DNA of 64,000 nt, taken from assembly GCA_030681645.1 (NCBI GenBank), contig JAUXRX010000030.1, positions 1-64,000 on the forward strand. The letters are read 5' to 3'. The position numbers and the translations under genes were made by a program. Each line of letters opens with the position of its first letter. Position 1 is the first letter of the stretch. Shown here piece after piece: positions 7,676 to 15,405 of the stretch. This DNA is from Archangium sp. (GTDB lineage: Bacteria; Myxococcota; Myxococcia; Myxococcales; Myxococcaceae). A model generated the notes under the pieces. It was not told where the DNA came from, ran no database searches, and worked only from the letters and a program-made list of their open reading frames with translations.

Positions 7676-9328
7676 TCAGCCCTTCTTGAGGCTCGCCACC
7701 ATCTTCTCGGCCACCCGGAAGGAGTTGGCGGTGATGGTGAGCGTGAGCGGCACGCCTCCGCTGGTGGGCAGGAAGCTGCCGTCGACTACGTAGAGGTTCT
7801 TCACCGAGTGGCTGCGGCAGTCGGGGTCGAGCACGCTGGTGCCGGGGTCCTTGCCGAAGCGGCAGGTGCCTCCCTGGAGAATGGTGGTCTCGCCCGCCGT
7901 GCCCACGCGATCGACGCGATCGGGCTGCATGGCCTGGAGCACCTCTTCACCGCGCTCCACCAGGAACTTCGTCATGGTGAAGTCGAGCGGGTGGCGCTTG
8001 ATGGTGATGGCCGCCACGGGCAGCCCGTACTTGTCCTTCACCGTGCCATCGACGCCGACGTACGTCGTGTCGGTGGGGAGGAACTCGCCGTAGATCTCGA
8101 ACTCGAGAATGCGGCTGTCGCGGTACGTGCGCAGCTTGTCCTTGAGGGCCTTGCCGAAGACGCCGTTCTCGCCCTTCTTCGCCAGCCCGACGGCCGCGAA
8201 GATGGGGTTGGGGTGCGACCACATGAAGCCCAGCGTGCCGCCCTTGCGGAAGCCGAAGCGCTCGTCGGGCATCACGTAGAAGTCCTGGAGCGAGCGGTTG
8301 ACGAAGGGCATCGGCGAGGTGAGCCAGGGCAGGTCCTTGCTGCGCTTGCTCACCGAGAAGGTGGCCTTCGACTGCCCGAAGCTCGAGAAGAGCAGGTTCT
8401 TGCCCACCTGCCCGTTGTCGTTGGCCAGCCCGTTGGGGAAGCGCGTCGACTTCGAGTTGAGCAGCAGGCGCGCGCTCTCGACCGCGGTGCAGGAGGCCAC
8501 GATGATGCGGGCGGGCTGTTCCTGCGTGACGCCGTCGGCGTCGATGTAGACCACGCTCTTCGCCAGGCCCTTCGCGTCGACGGTGATCTCCTTCGCCATG
8601 CACTTCGCGCGCAGCTCGACCTTGCCGGTGGCGAGCGCCGCGGGAATGAGGGACGCGCCGGTGCTGCTCTTGGCGCCGTGCTCACAGCCGTAGCTGCCGC
8701 ACAGGGCGCAGTACACGCACGAGTCGCGCCCGCGGTACGGCTGGCTGATGATGGCCCGCGCGGTGGGGATGGTGTGCCAGCCCAGCGACTTCGCCGCCTT
8801 GTCGATCTCCGGCGCCACCGGGTGCTCGGCGAGCGGGGGCAGCGGGTAGTTGCCCTTGCGCGGCTCGAGGAACGGGTGGGGCACGGCGTTGCCCGACACG
8901 CCCAGCTCGATCTCGGCCTTGTCGTAGTACGGCGCGAGGTCCTTGTAGGTGATGGGCCAGTCGACGACGTTGCTGCCCTTCGGCGCGCCCAGCTCGGTCT
9001 TCATGCGGAAGTCGATGGGCTTGAGCCGGTAGAAGAACCCGCTCATGTGCACGGTGCCGCCGCCCACGCAGTTCGCCGTCCACGCTTCGTTGCTGCGGGT
9101 GTACGGCTGGCCCTCGGTGCGCCAGAGGTGGGGCTCGTCCCAGGGGAGCGGCATGAAGAAGTTGCGCCGCGAGTTCATGATCTCGTCGTGAACGAAGTCA
9201 GTCTGTTTGTACCAGGCGCCCTTCTCGAGGATGACCACCTTGAAGCCTGCCCGGCCCAGCTCGAGGGCGAGGGGCGCGCCACCCGCGCCCGAACCGATGA
9301 TGCACACGTCGACGCTGTCCATCGCCAT
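7676..9328 (-). CDS. GMC-family FAD-dependent oxidoreductase
   Basis: A 550-residue flavoprotein. The N terminus has the FAD-binding Rossmann motif GSGAGG (residues 12-17) and an ILEKG strand end. A cysteine cluster CVYCALCGSYGCEHG lies near residue 205, as in bacterial GMC dehydrogenases related to gluconate 2-dehydrogenase. The conserved GMC C terminus (NLYVVDGSFLPTSGG...TITANSFRVAE) is intact. These enzymes oxidise alcohols or sugars and pass electrons to a quinone or cytochrome; the substrate cannot be read from sequence. It has no export signal. Its ATG overlaps the stop of the Tat-signal small subunit by one base, so the two probably fold together and are exported as a complex. No cytochrome subunit lies nearby. 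Confidence 0.85.
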   Translation of the reverse strand: MAMDSVDVCIIGSGAGGAPLALELGRAGFKVVILEKGAWYKQTDFVHDEIMNSRRNFFMPLPWDEPHLWRTEGQPYTRSNEAWTANCVGGGTVHMSGFFYRLKPIDFRMKTELGAPKGSNVVDWPITYKDLAPYYDKAEIELGVSGNAVPHPFLEPRKGNYPLPPLAEHPVAPEIDKAAKSLGWHTIPTARAIISQPYRGRDSCVYCALCGSYGCEHGAKSSTGASLIPAALATGKVELRAKCMAKEITVDAKGLAKSVVYIDADGVTQEQPARIIVASCTAVESARLLLNSKSTRFPNGLANDNGQVGKNLLFSSFGQSKATFSVSKRSKDLPWLTSPMPFVNRSLQDFYVMPDERFGFRKGGTLGFMWSHPNPIFAAVGLAKKGENGVFGKALKDKLRTYRDSRILEFEIYGEFLPTDTTYVGVDGTVKDKYGLPVAAITIKRHPLDFTMTKFLVERGEEVLQAMQPDRVDRVGTAGETTILQGGTCRFGKDPGTSVLDPDCRSHSVKNLYVVDGSFLPTSGGVPLTLTITANSFRVAEKMVASLKKG

Positions 9329-9996
9329 CAGCAGCCCTTTCCGCCACCGCAGGTCAGGTCGTGGAGCCGTTGGCTGCCGTCATACGGCGCCTTCGGGTCA
9401 CCCTTGACGTTGCGGCCCACGAGGCTGAAGCCGACCAGCTTCCAGCCGACCTCGCCCTTGTTTCCGCCATAGCTCGGGTCGCCGAGGAAGCCCTCGAGCA
9501 CGAGCACCACGAACATCTCGTACCAGCGCGCCTCGCCGGTCTTTTCCGGGCTGTTCTTGAAGATGGTGAGCAGCTCGTCTTGCTGCTCGGGCTTCGCCTG
9601 CGCGAAGGGCACCTTGAACATGCGCTGGGCGCGGCGATCGAGCGCGGCCACGCCGGGCACGAAGTTCGCGCGCATCTGCTGCAGCGCCTCGCTCTGCAGC
9701 ATGCGGTCGATGTACTCGGGCACGTTGGCGTCGAGCGCGCCGGGATCTTCGTCGCGGGGCAGCATGCGATCGACCGCGGCCACCAGGGTGGCCCACTCGG
9801 CGTCGGTGAAGGTCTTGTGCGAGACGGTCAACGCCACGGGCGGCGGTGGCGCCGGCTTCGGGTCGTCCTTGCAGCCGCCGAGCAGCACCACGCCGCCGCC
9901 GAGGAAGGTGAGGTGGTGCACGAACACGCGCCGGGTGACGTCGTCGTCACTCGAGTCGGTTGGCACCTGCACGTTCAGTTCGTCTTCACGCGTCAC
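9328..9996 (-). CDS. Gluconate 2-dehydrogenase subunit 3-like protein with Tat lipoprotein signal
   Basis: A 222-residue protein from the GTG at 9996; the frame stays open upstream but that part is Arg/His-rich and not signal-like. Near residue 20 a twin-arginine motif (TRRVFVHHL) precedes a Gly-rich hydrophobic core and a lipobox LLGGC, so it is probably exported folded by Tat and then lipidated. The mature part matches the gluconate 2-dehydrogenase subunit 3 family: ADWATL-like start (AEWATLVAAVDRMLPRDEDPGA), GVAALDRRAQ, an AKPEQQDELL helix and WYEMFVVLVLEGFLGDPSYGGNKGEVGW near the end. It is the small partner of the GMC flavoprotein encoded directly downstream. Confidence 0.82.
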   Translation of the reverse strand: MTREDELNVQVPTDSSDDDVTRRVFVHHLTFLGGGVVLLGGCKDDPKPAPPPPVALTVSHKTFTDAEWATLVAAVDRMLPRDEDPGALDANVPEYIDRMLQSEALQQMRANFVPGVAALDRRAQRMFKVPFAQAKPEQQDELLTIFKNSPEKTGEARWYEMFVVLVLEGFLGDPSYGGNKGEVGWKLVGFSLVGRNVKGDPKAPYDGSQRLHDLTCGGGKGC

Positions 9997-10132
9997 CGAG
10001 CGACCCCGATCATGGCCGCGCAGTGTTCTCCCTGTGCAGTGGGGTGGCAAGTGGAGGTGTGTCCCCCTCGGGTGGGTGGGGTGTCCTCCACAGTCGAAAG
10101 GGCGGCGGAATTGGCTACGATGGACGCCCTCT

Positions 10133-11515
10133 ATGCTCAGAATCGCAACGTTCATCGTGCTGGCTGCGTGTCTCTTCGCTTGTCCCGTTCCTCCCGGTCC
10201 CGACGGTGGCACCGGGAGCGGCGCCGGTGGCGGCAGCGGCGGTGGCGGTGGCCTCTCACCCTTCGTCGTCAGCGATCTCGACCCCGCGGCGGTCGACGCG
10301 ACGTACTTCGCGATCGCGGTCGACCCGGTGGCCGAGCGGGTGGGCGTGGCGTACTACAGCGATCGCGGCACCCAGACGATGATGGGAACGCCCGACTACG
10401 ACATCAAGTACGTGGAGTGGCGGCAGGGCGTGGTCTCACCGATTCAGACGGTGCGCCTGGTGCAGCGAAAGGCGGGCATCGCGCTCGTGTTCGACCCGAC
10501 CACCGGAGAGCCGATCATGAGCTACCTGGGCGGCGCGGCGGGCTTCGAGGTGGGCATGTCGATCTTCTGGTTCCAGAGCGACGCGGTGATCAACCGGCGC
10601 AGCGGCGGCTCGACGTGGACCGAGACGGTGGTGGCGGCCAGCGGCAACCAGATCACCTGTGGCAACGGCGTGAGCGATCGCGGCTTCCTGGTGGGGCTGT
10701 GGCCGGCGATGGTCTTCGACTCCACCAACAAGATGTACCTGGCCTACCGCGACGGGCACGCCGGCCAGTTCCCCATGCAGGACTGGGCGGGCTCCGACGT
10801 CGAGCTGTGGGAAGGCGCGATGCCTCCGACGACGGGCACCTGCCTGGCGCAGGGCGGCAACAACAAGGACGCCTACGGCGGCCACAACCAGATGGTGATC
10901 GGCGTGGGCGATCAGCCGGCCATCATCTACGACCAGATGTTCGGCACGGCCGACACGAACGGCATCAACGTGTTCTTCCAGAAGCGCAACGCCAATGGCA
11001 CGTGGACGTCGCCGGGCGCGCTGTTGACGGTGTCGAACACCCAGACGGGCGCGGCGCTCGCGTACGATCCTGACGAGGGCTACGGCATCGCCTTCATCGA
11101 TCGCGCGACGAACGAGCTCAAGTACGTCAACTCGGTCAACGGCGTGAACTGGAACACCCCCGACCCGGTGTTCGGCGCGGGCAGCGGAGGCTGGTACCCG
11201 TCGCTGGCGATGGACCCGAAGAACCACGAGCCGGCGATCGCCTTCTACGTCTGCAGCCCCGCGGGCTCGGTCAACGAGACCGACTGCAACACCAGCGACG
11301 ACAAGCTGGTGGTCTCGCAGCGGGTGCTGGGCACCTGGCGTGAAGTGCTGGTCGATTCGAACGGCGGCTACCACCCGAAGGTCGCGTTCTTCTCGGCGAA
11401 GAACGGCGCCGAGCCCAAGCGGGTGATCGTCTACCGCGCGCCTCCCGCGGTCGACTCGACCACCGGCCTCACGGTGAGCGGCGTGGGCGCGCTCAAGATC
11501 GCGGTGGAACGATGA
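10133..11515 (+). CDS. Beta-propeller-like lipoprotein
   Basis: A 460-residue predicted lipoprotein. The ATG at 10133 gives a signal MLRIATFIVLAACLFAC with Cys17, followed by a Gly/Ser-rich spacer of about 30 residues that would hold the domain away from the membrane. The body contains repeated blocks of the kind G-x-A-L-x-Y/F-D-P ... G-I-A-F/Y with aromatic strand ends (GIALVFDPTTGEP, GAALAYDPDEGYGIAF, PSLAMDPKNHEPAIAFY), like sialidase-type or BNR beta-propellers. No catalytic set is evident. Its last four bases overlap the next start (ATGA), so the two lipoproteins are co-translated. It is divergent from the GMC/subunit-3 operon. Confidence 0.65.
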   Translation: MLRIATFIVLAACLFACPVPPGPDGGTGSGAGGGSGGGGGLSPFVVSDLDPAAVDATYFAIAVDPVAERVGVAYYSDRGTQTMMGTPDYDIKYVEWRQGVVSPIQTVRLVQRKAGIALVFDPTTGEPIMSYLGGAAGFEVGMSIFWFQSDAVINRRSGGSTWTETVVAASGNQITCGNGVSDRGFLVGLWPAMVFDSTNKMYLAYRDGHAGQFPMQDWAGSDVELWEGAMPPTTGTCLAQGGNNKDAYGGHNQMVIGVGDQPAIIYDQMFGTADTNGINVFFQKRNANGTWTSPGALLTVSNTQTGAALAYDPDEGYGIAFIDRATNELKYVNSVNGVNWNTPDPVFGAGSGGWYPSLAMDPKNHEPAIAFYVCSPAGSVNETDCNTSDDKLVVSQRVLGTWREVLVDSNGGYHPKVAFFSAKNGAEPKRVIVYRAPPAVDSTTGLTVSGVGALKIAVER

Positions 11516-12039
11516 AGGTCTGGCTTGCGCTGGCGCTGGCCGTGGGCCTCACCTCGTGCGCGCTCGACAACAGCCTGGGCGGGAGCCTCTCGGAGGTCTT
11601 CCCGCTCGACCTGTCCACCGTCGAGGTGGCGCAGAACCCCGAGGCGCTGCAGATCACCTACTACCGGAACCGCGGCGTCTTCCTCGACGTGGTGGTGCGC
11701 GTGTCGGTGTCGCTGCAGGACGAAGGGGTCGCGGCCGACGGCGGCGTGCCGACGATCGAGCTCAAGGCCGGCAAGAAGCTCGAGCTGGCGGGCGAGTCGC
11801 CCACCGGTCAGCTGCGCTGCGCGGTGACGCACGCGCCGGGCGGTGAGCCGGTGCGCAGCCTGCCCCGGGTGAAGAAGGGCGACATCGTGATCACCGAGGG
11901 GGGCAGCATCGGCGCGCCGATCAAGGGCAACTTCTCCATGCTCTTCGAGCAGGAAGGCGGCGACGTCGGCTTCGGCCGCACGCTGGTGGGCAGCTTCGCG
12001 GTGGAGCAGTCGCTCGACGCCGGCTTCGGCGACCCGTAG
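11512..12039 (+). CDS. Small lipoprotein coupled to the propeller lipoprotein
   Basis: A 175-residue predicted lipoprotein with signal ending in GLTSC (Cys16). It starts inside the stop codon of the upstream gene (4-nt overlap), which strongly suggests one transcript and a shared process. The sequence is beta-rich, with one further Cys and no recognised domain. A family-B hairpin follows the stop codon. Confidence 0.65.
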   Translation: MKVWLALALAVGLTSCALDNSLGGSLSEVFPLDLSTVEVAQNPEALQITYYRNRGVFLDVVVRVSVSLQDEGVAADGGVPTIELKAGKKLELAGESPTGQLRCAVTHAPGGEPVRSLPRVKKGDIVITEGGSIGAPIKGNFSMLFEQEGGDVGFGRTLVGSFAVEQSLDAGFGDP

Positions 12040-12046
12040 TCCCCGA

Positions 12047-12077
12047 CTCGAGCTCCGTTCACGCCGGCGGAGTCGAG
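12047..12077. repeat. Family-B dispersed repeat with hairpin
   Basis: CTCGAGCTCCG (12047-12057) pairs with CGGAGTCGAG (12068-12077) with one bulged base. The copy lies between convergent genes (stops at 12039 and 12091) and probably ends both transcripts. Confidence 0.5.
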
Positions 12078-12090
12078 GCGCGACCCGCCT

Positions 12091-13500
12091 TCACTCCTTC
12101 TCCAGGAACACGCGCAGGTTCGTCGACGTGCCGGCCGCGACGGTCGACCACCGCTCGACGGACCTGAACCCCTCGAGCTCGATCTTGATCCGGTGGGGCC
12201 CGGCGTTGAGCGTGAGGGTGCAGGGGGTGACGGCCGTCTTCGCTCCGCCGACGTACACGGTCGCCGCTGCCGCGCGGCCCTTCGCCGTCACCACCACGCG
12301 TAGCTGGCCCGTGGTGGGAGAAGCCTCGCTGGGGTTGTTCGCGCGGGTCTTCTCTTCCGTGTCGCCGGGTGAGGGCCCGACGAAGGTGCGTTCGTTCTTG
12401 TCGAAGCGGTGAATGACCGTCTTCTGTTCCCCCGACTGCCCGGTGCCGCCGAGGGCGGGCATCATCGAGCCGGGCACCGAGACCACGTCGCTGTTCGAGG
12501 CCTCAGGCACCTCGCCGCTGTCGGCGCGGATCGGGGGAGGCGGCTTCGCGGCTTCCTTGAGCCTGGTGGTGAGCCGGGTCTTCTGCGCGGTGATCTCGGG
12601 CGCCACGTTGAAGGCCTTCGCGAGATCGATCTTCTTCGCGCCGGCCGCCGCCTCGAGATCCGCCACGAACTCGGTGACCGACTCGGGCCGATCGTCGCGC
12701 CGCTTGGACAGCCCGCGAATGAGCACCTGCGAGACGCTCTTCGGCACGGTCTTCACCAGCGCGGTCGCGTCGGGCGGGGGGGTGTTCTTGTGCCCGTAGA
12801 GCACCTCGAAGTTGTTGTTGCCGAGGTATGGGGGGCGGCCGGTGAGCAATTCGAAGGTGACGGCGGCGAGCGCGTAGACGTCGGTGCGCTTGTCGATGTC
12901 TTCCACCCCGAGGATCTGCTCGGGCGACATGTAATAGGGCGTGCCCACCATGGCGCCGGGGCGGGTGAGGCCGGGGTTGGCCTGGTCGCGCACCACGCCG
13001 AGGTCGAGAATGATCACGCGCCCGCCGACGCCGAGGAACACGTTCTGCGGCTTGATGTCGCGGTGCACCAGCCCGTTGGCGTGGAGGAACGCGAGGCCCA
13101 GCGCGATCTGCTTCACGATGGCCACGGTCTCGTTGAGGCCGATCTTCCCGCCGTGCTTCTCGAGCACGTCGGACAGCGTGAGCCCCTCGAGGAACTCCAT
13201 CACGATGAAGGGCAGCACCCCGCGCCGGCCGTGCCCGTGAAAGGCCACGATGTTGGTGTGGCGCAGGCTGGTCATCTTCTCGGCTTCGCGCTCGAAGCGG
13301 GCGACCACCTTGGGCTTGCGGCAGTGCTCGGGCGCGAGGATCTTGATCGCGACGATCTTGTTCGCGGTCAGGTCGCGGCCGCGGAACACGCTCCCCATGG
13401 CGCCCTGGCCGATGCGCGTCTCGATGCGCCAGCGTTGATCGAGGATCTCGCCCGGGGTGACGTGCACGACGACTGTCTGTTCGGGTGCGTCGGCTGCCAA
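12091..13500 (-). CDS. Ser/Thr protein kinase with C-terminal PEGA domain
   Basis: A 469-residue Hanks-type kinase. The glycine loop is GQGAMG (31-36), the ATP lysine is Lys53 in AIKIL, the catalytic loop is HRDIKPQN (146-153), the metal motif is DLG (166-168) instead of DFG, and the activation segment ends at MSPE (191-194). All catalytic residues are present, so it should be active. A proline-rich linker without a transmembrane segment leads to a PEGA domain (about 395-469), a beta module common in myxobacterial kinases. The start is a TTG only 19 bp after the stop of the upstream TatD-like gene, so the two form an operon; the TTG and weak ribosome site suggest low expression. Confidence 0.88.
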   Translation of the reverse strand: MAADAPEQTVVVHVTPGEILDQRWRIETRIGQGAMGSVFRGRDLTANKIVAIKILAPEHCRKPKVVARFEREAEKMTSLRHTNIVAFHGHGRRGVLPFIVMEFLEGLTLSDVLEKHGGKIGLNETVAIVKQIALGLAFLHANGLVHRDIKPQNVFLGVGGRVIILDLGVVRDQANPGLTRPGAMVGTPYYMSPEQILGVEDIDKRTDVYALAAVTFELLTGRPPYLGNNNFEVLYGHKNTPPPDATALVKTVPKSVSQVLIRGLSKRRDDRPESVTEFVADLEAAAGAKKIDLAKAFNVAPEITAQKTRLTTRLKEAAKPPPPIRADSGEVPEASNSDVVSVPGSMMPALGGTGQSGEQKTVIHRFDKNERTFVGPSPGDTEEKTRANNPSEASPTTGQLRVVVTAKGRAAAATVYVGGAKTAVTPCTLTLNAGPHRIKIELEGFRSVERWSTVAAGTSTNLRVFLEKE

Positions 13501-13519
13501 GGCGCTCGGGAGCTTACAC

Positions 13520-14293
13520 TCAATCGTGCGGGTGGACCCCGAAGAGCGCAGCCGCGTTGTCGAGCGTGACCCGGCGAATCACCTTCGCGCTCAAGCCCGC
13601 CTTCGCGAGGCGGTGCGCGGCCCGGCCCAGCGCGAGGATGTCGCTGGCCCCGTCTCCCGCAGCGGTGTCGAGCACCAGCCGTTCCGGCCCCAGGGAACGC
13701 ACCAGGGCGACGGCCTTCTCCACGGTGAGGTGATCGGGGTGGAGCGTCAGGCCCGCGAAGTAGCCCAGTTCCCGAATGACGCGCACGGTCCGGCCCACGG
13801 CGCCGTCCACGAGGATCCGCACCGGGTCGACCTCGGCGCGCTGGAGCGTGGCGAGGAGGCGGCGGGTGACGCGTTCCTTGTCGAGGCCGGGCGCAGAGAC
13901 GATGGCGGGCAGGTTGAACTGCTGGGCGAGGCTGAGCTGTTCGAGCAGCGCCTCTTCTTCGCGCTCATCGCCCTTGAAGAGGCCCAATTGGCCCAGGGCG
14001 ATGACCTTCCCGCCCTTGAAGTAGCCGGGGAGCGCCTCGAGCACCTGCCCGAGGCCGCGGTGGGGGAGCACGCGCGGGTGCACTCCGAGGGCGGCCCAGG
14101 CGCGCAGCCCCGAGCGCTCGAGGCGGGGGAGCTGCTTGCCGAGGAGCTCGTCGAAGTGCGCGAAGAGCCCCTCCGGCGTGGGCGGGTGCGCCGAAGCGTC
14201 GGCGACCGCGATCACGCCGCGCACGCCGAAGATCTGGAGGGTCTCCAGGTCCTGGTCATTGAGGGCGGCGGGGTGAATGCGGGGGTCGAGCAA
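13520..14293 (-). CDS. TatD/COG1099-like TIM-barrel protein lacking metal ligands
   Basis: A 257-residue protein from a TTG at 14293, which places the DPRIHP segment at the N terminus where the family begins. The length and fold pattern match the COG1099/EboC branch of TatD metal-dependent hydrolases. The expected metal ligands are nearly all changed: the DPHIH-type motif is DPRIH, the GEIG glutamate is GQLG, the VHTPHRDK histidines are VSAPGLDK, the VDH histidine is VDGA and the SAADWG aspartate is TAAGDG. I infer a catalytically dead relative, possibly a binding protein. It is transcribed just ahead of the PEGA kinase and could be its partner or substrate. The family comparison is from memory. 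Confidence 0.65.
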   Translation of the reverse strand: MLDPRIHPAALNDQDLETLQIFGVRGVIAVADASAHPPTPEGLFAHFDELLGKQLPRLERSGLRAWAALGVHPRVLPHRGLGQVLEALPGYFKGGKVIALGQLGLFKGDEREEEALLEQLSLAQQFNLPAIVSAPGLDKERVTRRLLATLQRAEVDPVRILVDGAVGRTVRVIRELGYFAGLTLHPDHLTVEKAVALVRSLGPERLVLDTAAGDGASDILALGRAAHRLAKAGLSAKVIRRVTLDNAAALFGVHPHD

Positions 14294-14426
14294 GGCCGGG
14301 AGATTGTGACACCTGCAAGTGGCAACTCCGAGCGCGGGGATGCTCCAGTGGGGCGTCTGGTGTCTTTCCGGGTCGAGCAAGATCGGGGCCCTGCGCGGCG
14401 GACCCGGGTTTGCACAGCTGCTCGGC

Positions 14427-15062
14427 ATGACGGTGGACAGATCAGCCGGGCCGCGCAGCCAGGGCGCGATCCAGGAGACAGCGCAGGCGCTCGTGGCGCG
14501 CGGCGAGACCGTCGAGGCCGTGCGGCTGCTCGACCGGTTCCTGGCCGAGTTCGATGGCGACTGGGGCATGTGGCTGTACTTCGCGGGGTTGTGCGCGCGG
14601 CTGGGCAAGCGCGACGAAGCGGTGGCGGCGTACCGGGCGTGCGCACGGCAGCTCGAGGGTGATGGGCACTTCGCGCGCGCGAAGGATGCGCTGCTGTCGG
14701 CGATGCGACTGGTGCCGCGCGATGAGGCGCTCAGGCGGGAGATCGATCGGGTGGGGCGCTCGTCGCGCCGGCCCCAGCCACAGCGCGAGCGGTTGGCTCC
14801 GCCGGTGGTCGACCCGCAGGAGACGTGTCTGCTGATGCCGGCGGTGGAAGCCCCGGCGCCGGCGCGGCTGCCCGACCCCAGGGTTCATCTCACCAGCGTG
14901 ATCCCCGGGCGCGCGAAGTCGAAGCGTCCGCCTCCTTCGCCCGAGGTGACGGATCCGTATTGTCCCATCTTCGAGATCCTCGACGCTGAGCGCGCTGCTC
15001 CTCCACCGGGTCCGCGGGGTGGGATGGCCGCCCGCCCGACCGTCAACGGGCGCCGAGCTTGA
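14427..15062 (+). CDS. Small TPR-like protein
   Basis: A 211-residue protein starting at the ATG 14427, divergent from the TatD-like/kinase operon with 133 bp between the starts. Residues 10-100 form two or three helical hairpins of TPR type (ALVARGETVEAVRLLDRFL, LGKRDEAVAAYRACA, ARAKDALLSAMRLVPRD). The rest is Pro/Arg-rich and probably disordered. There is no signal peptide, so it should be cytoplasmic. The TPR part suggests protein-protein contacts, perhaps with the nearby kinase, but that link is by position only. Confidence 0.6.
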   Translation: MTVDRSAGPRSQGAIQETAQALVARGETVEAVRLLDRFLAEFDGDWGMWLYFAGLCARLGKRDEAVAAYRACARQLEGDGHFARAKDALLSAMRLVPRDEALRREIDRVGRSSRRPQPQRERLAPPVVDPQETCLLMPAVEAPAPARLPDPRVHLTSVIPGRAKSKRPPPSPEVTDPYCPIFEILDAERAAPPPGPRGGMAARPTVNGRRA

Positions 15063-15405
15063 AGACGCCTTCATGAGACGTGGGCCTGTCTGGTTTGCGC
15101 CGTGCTCGTCTCGCAATGGCCTCTCGGCTTGGGCAAGGACGCGAAGGTGAGCGCCGGCCGTGCCCCTTTCCCAGCCGCGTAATGGACCATTACCGCGCGG
15201 TCATGGTCCATTACGCGCCCGGGCGACAGAGCCCGCCGCCCGCCCGATTCACTCTCGGATCCTTGCCCGAAGCGAGAGGCCTGTGCGCGCTCGGCACGAG
15301 CCCGACACCAGGACAACTGCCTTCCTTCGAGCCAGCCACACAATCACCACGGTCCGCGCGAACGGCGTGTCGGACCCGGCGACTGCCCGGGTTGGAACGC
15401 ACGCC
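15063..15405. other. 343-bp gene-free gap holding a large imperfect palindrome
   Basis: No convincing gene is present. Frames are open on both strands, but their translations mirror each other (both contain a VMDH.RAVMVHYA segment) because the DNA is palindromic, not because it codes. The gap lies between convergent genes: the TPR-like gene ends at 15062 and the HD-domain gene ends at 15406. Confidence 0.7.
15078..15318. repeat. Large imperfect inverted repeat with a perfect 15-bp core
   Basis: The core is CGCGTAATGGACCAT (15176-15190) and ATGGTCCATTACGCG (15203-15217), a perfect 15-bp inverted repeat around a 12-nt GC-rich spacer. The symmetry continues outward: GGCCTCTCG...GGGCAAGGA...GTGA on the left (about 15118-15150) matches the reverse complement on the right (about 15245-15281). 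Weaker similarity runs to about 15078 and 15318, giving arms near 110-120 nt. As RNA it would fold into one long hairpin. It is unlike the family-A and family-B repeats. It could be a non-autonomous mobile element, a structured RNA or a long terminator. Confidence 0.7.

Noticed and set aside
10051-10091. GTGGAGG / CCTCCAC inverted repeat in the GMC-propeller divergent region
   Set aside because: Only 7 bp with a 27-nt GC-rich spacer in a G-rich stretch; this is expected by chance and not tied to a recognisable promoter.
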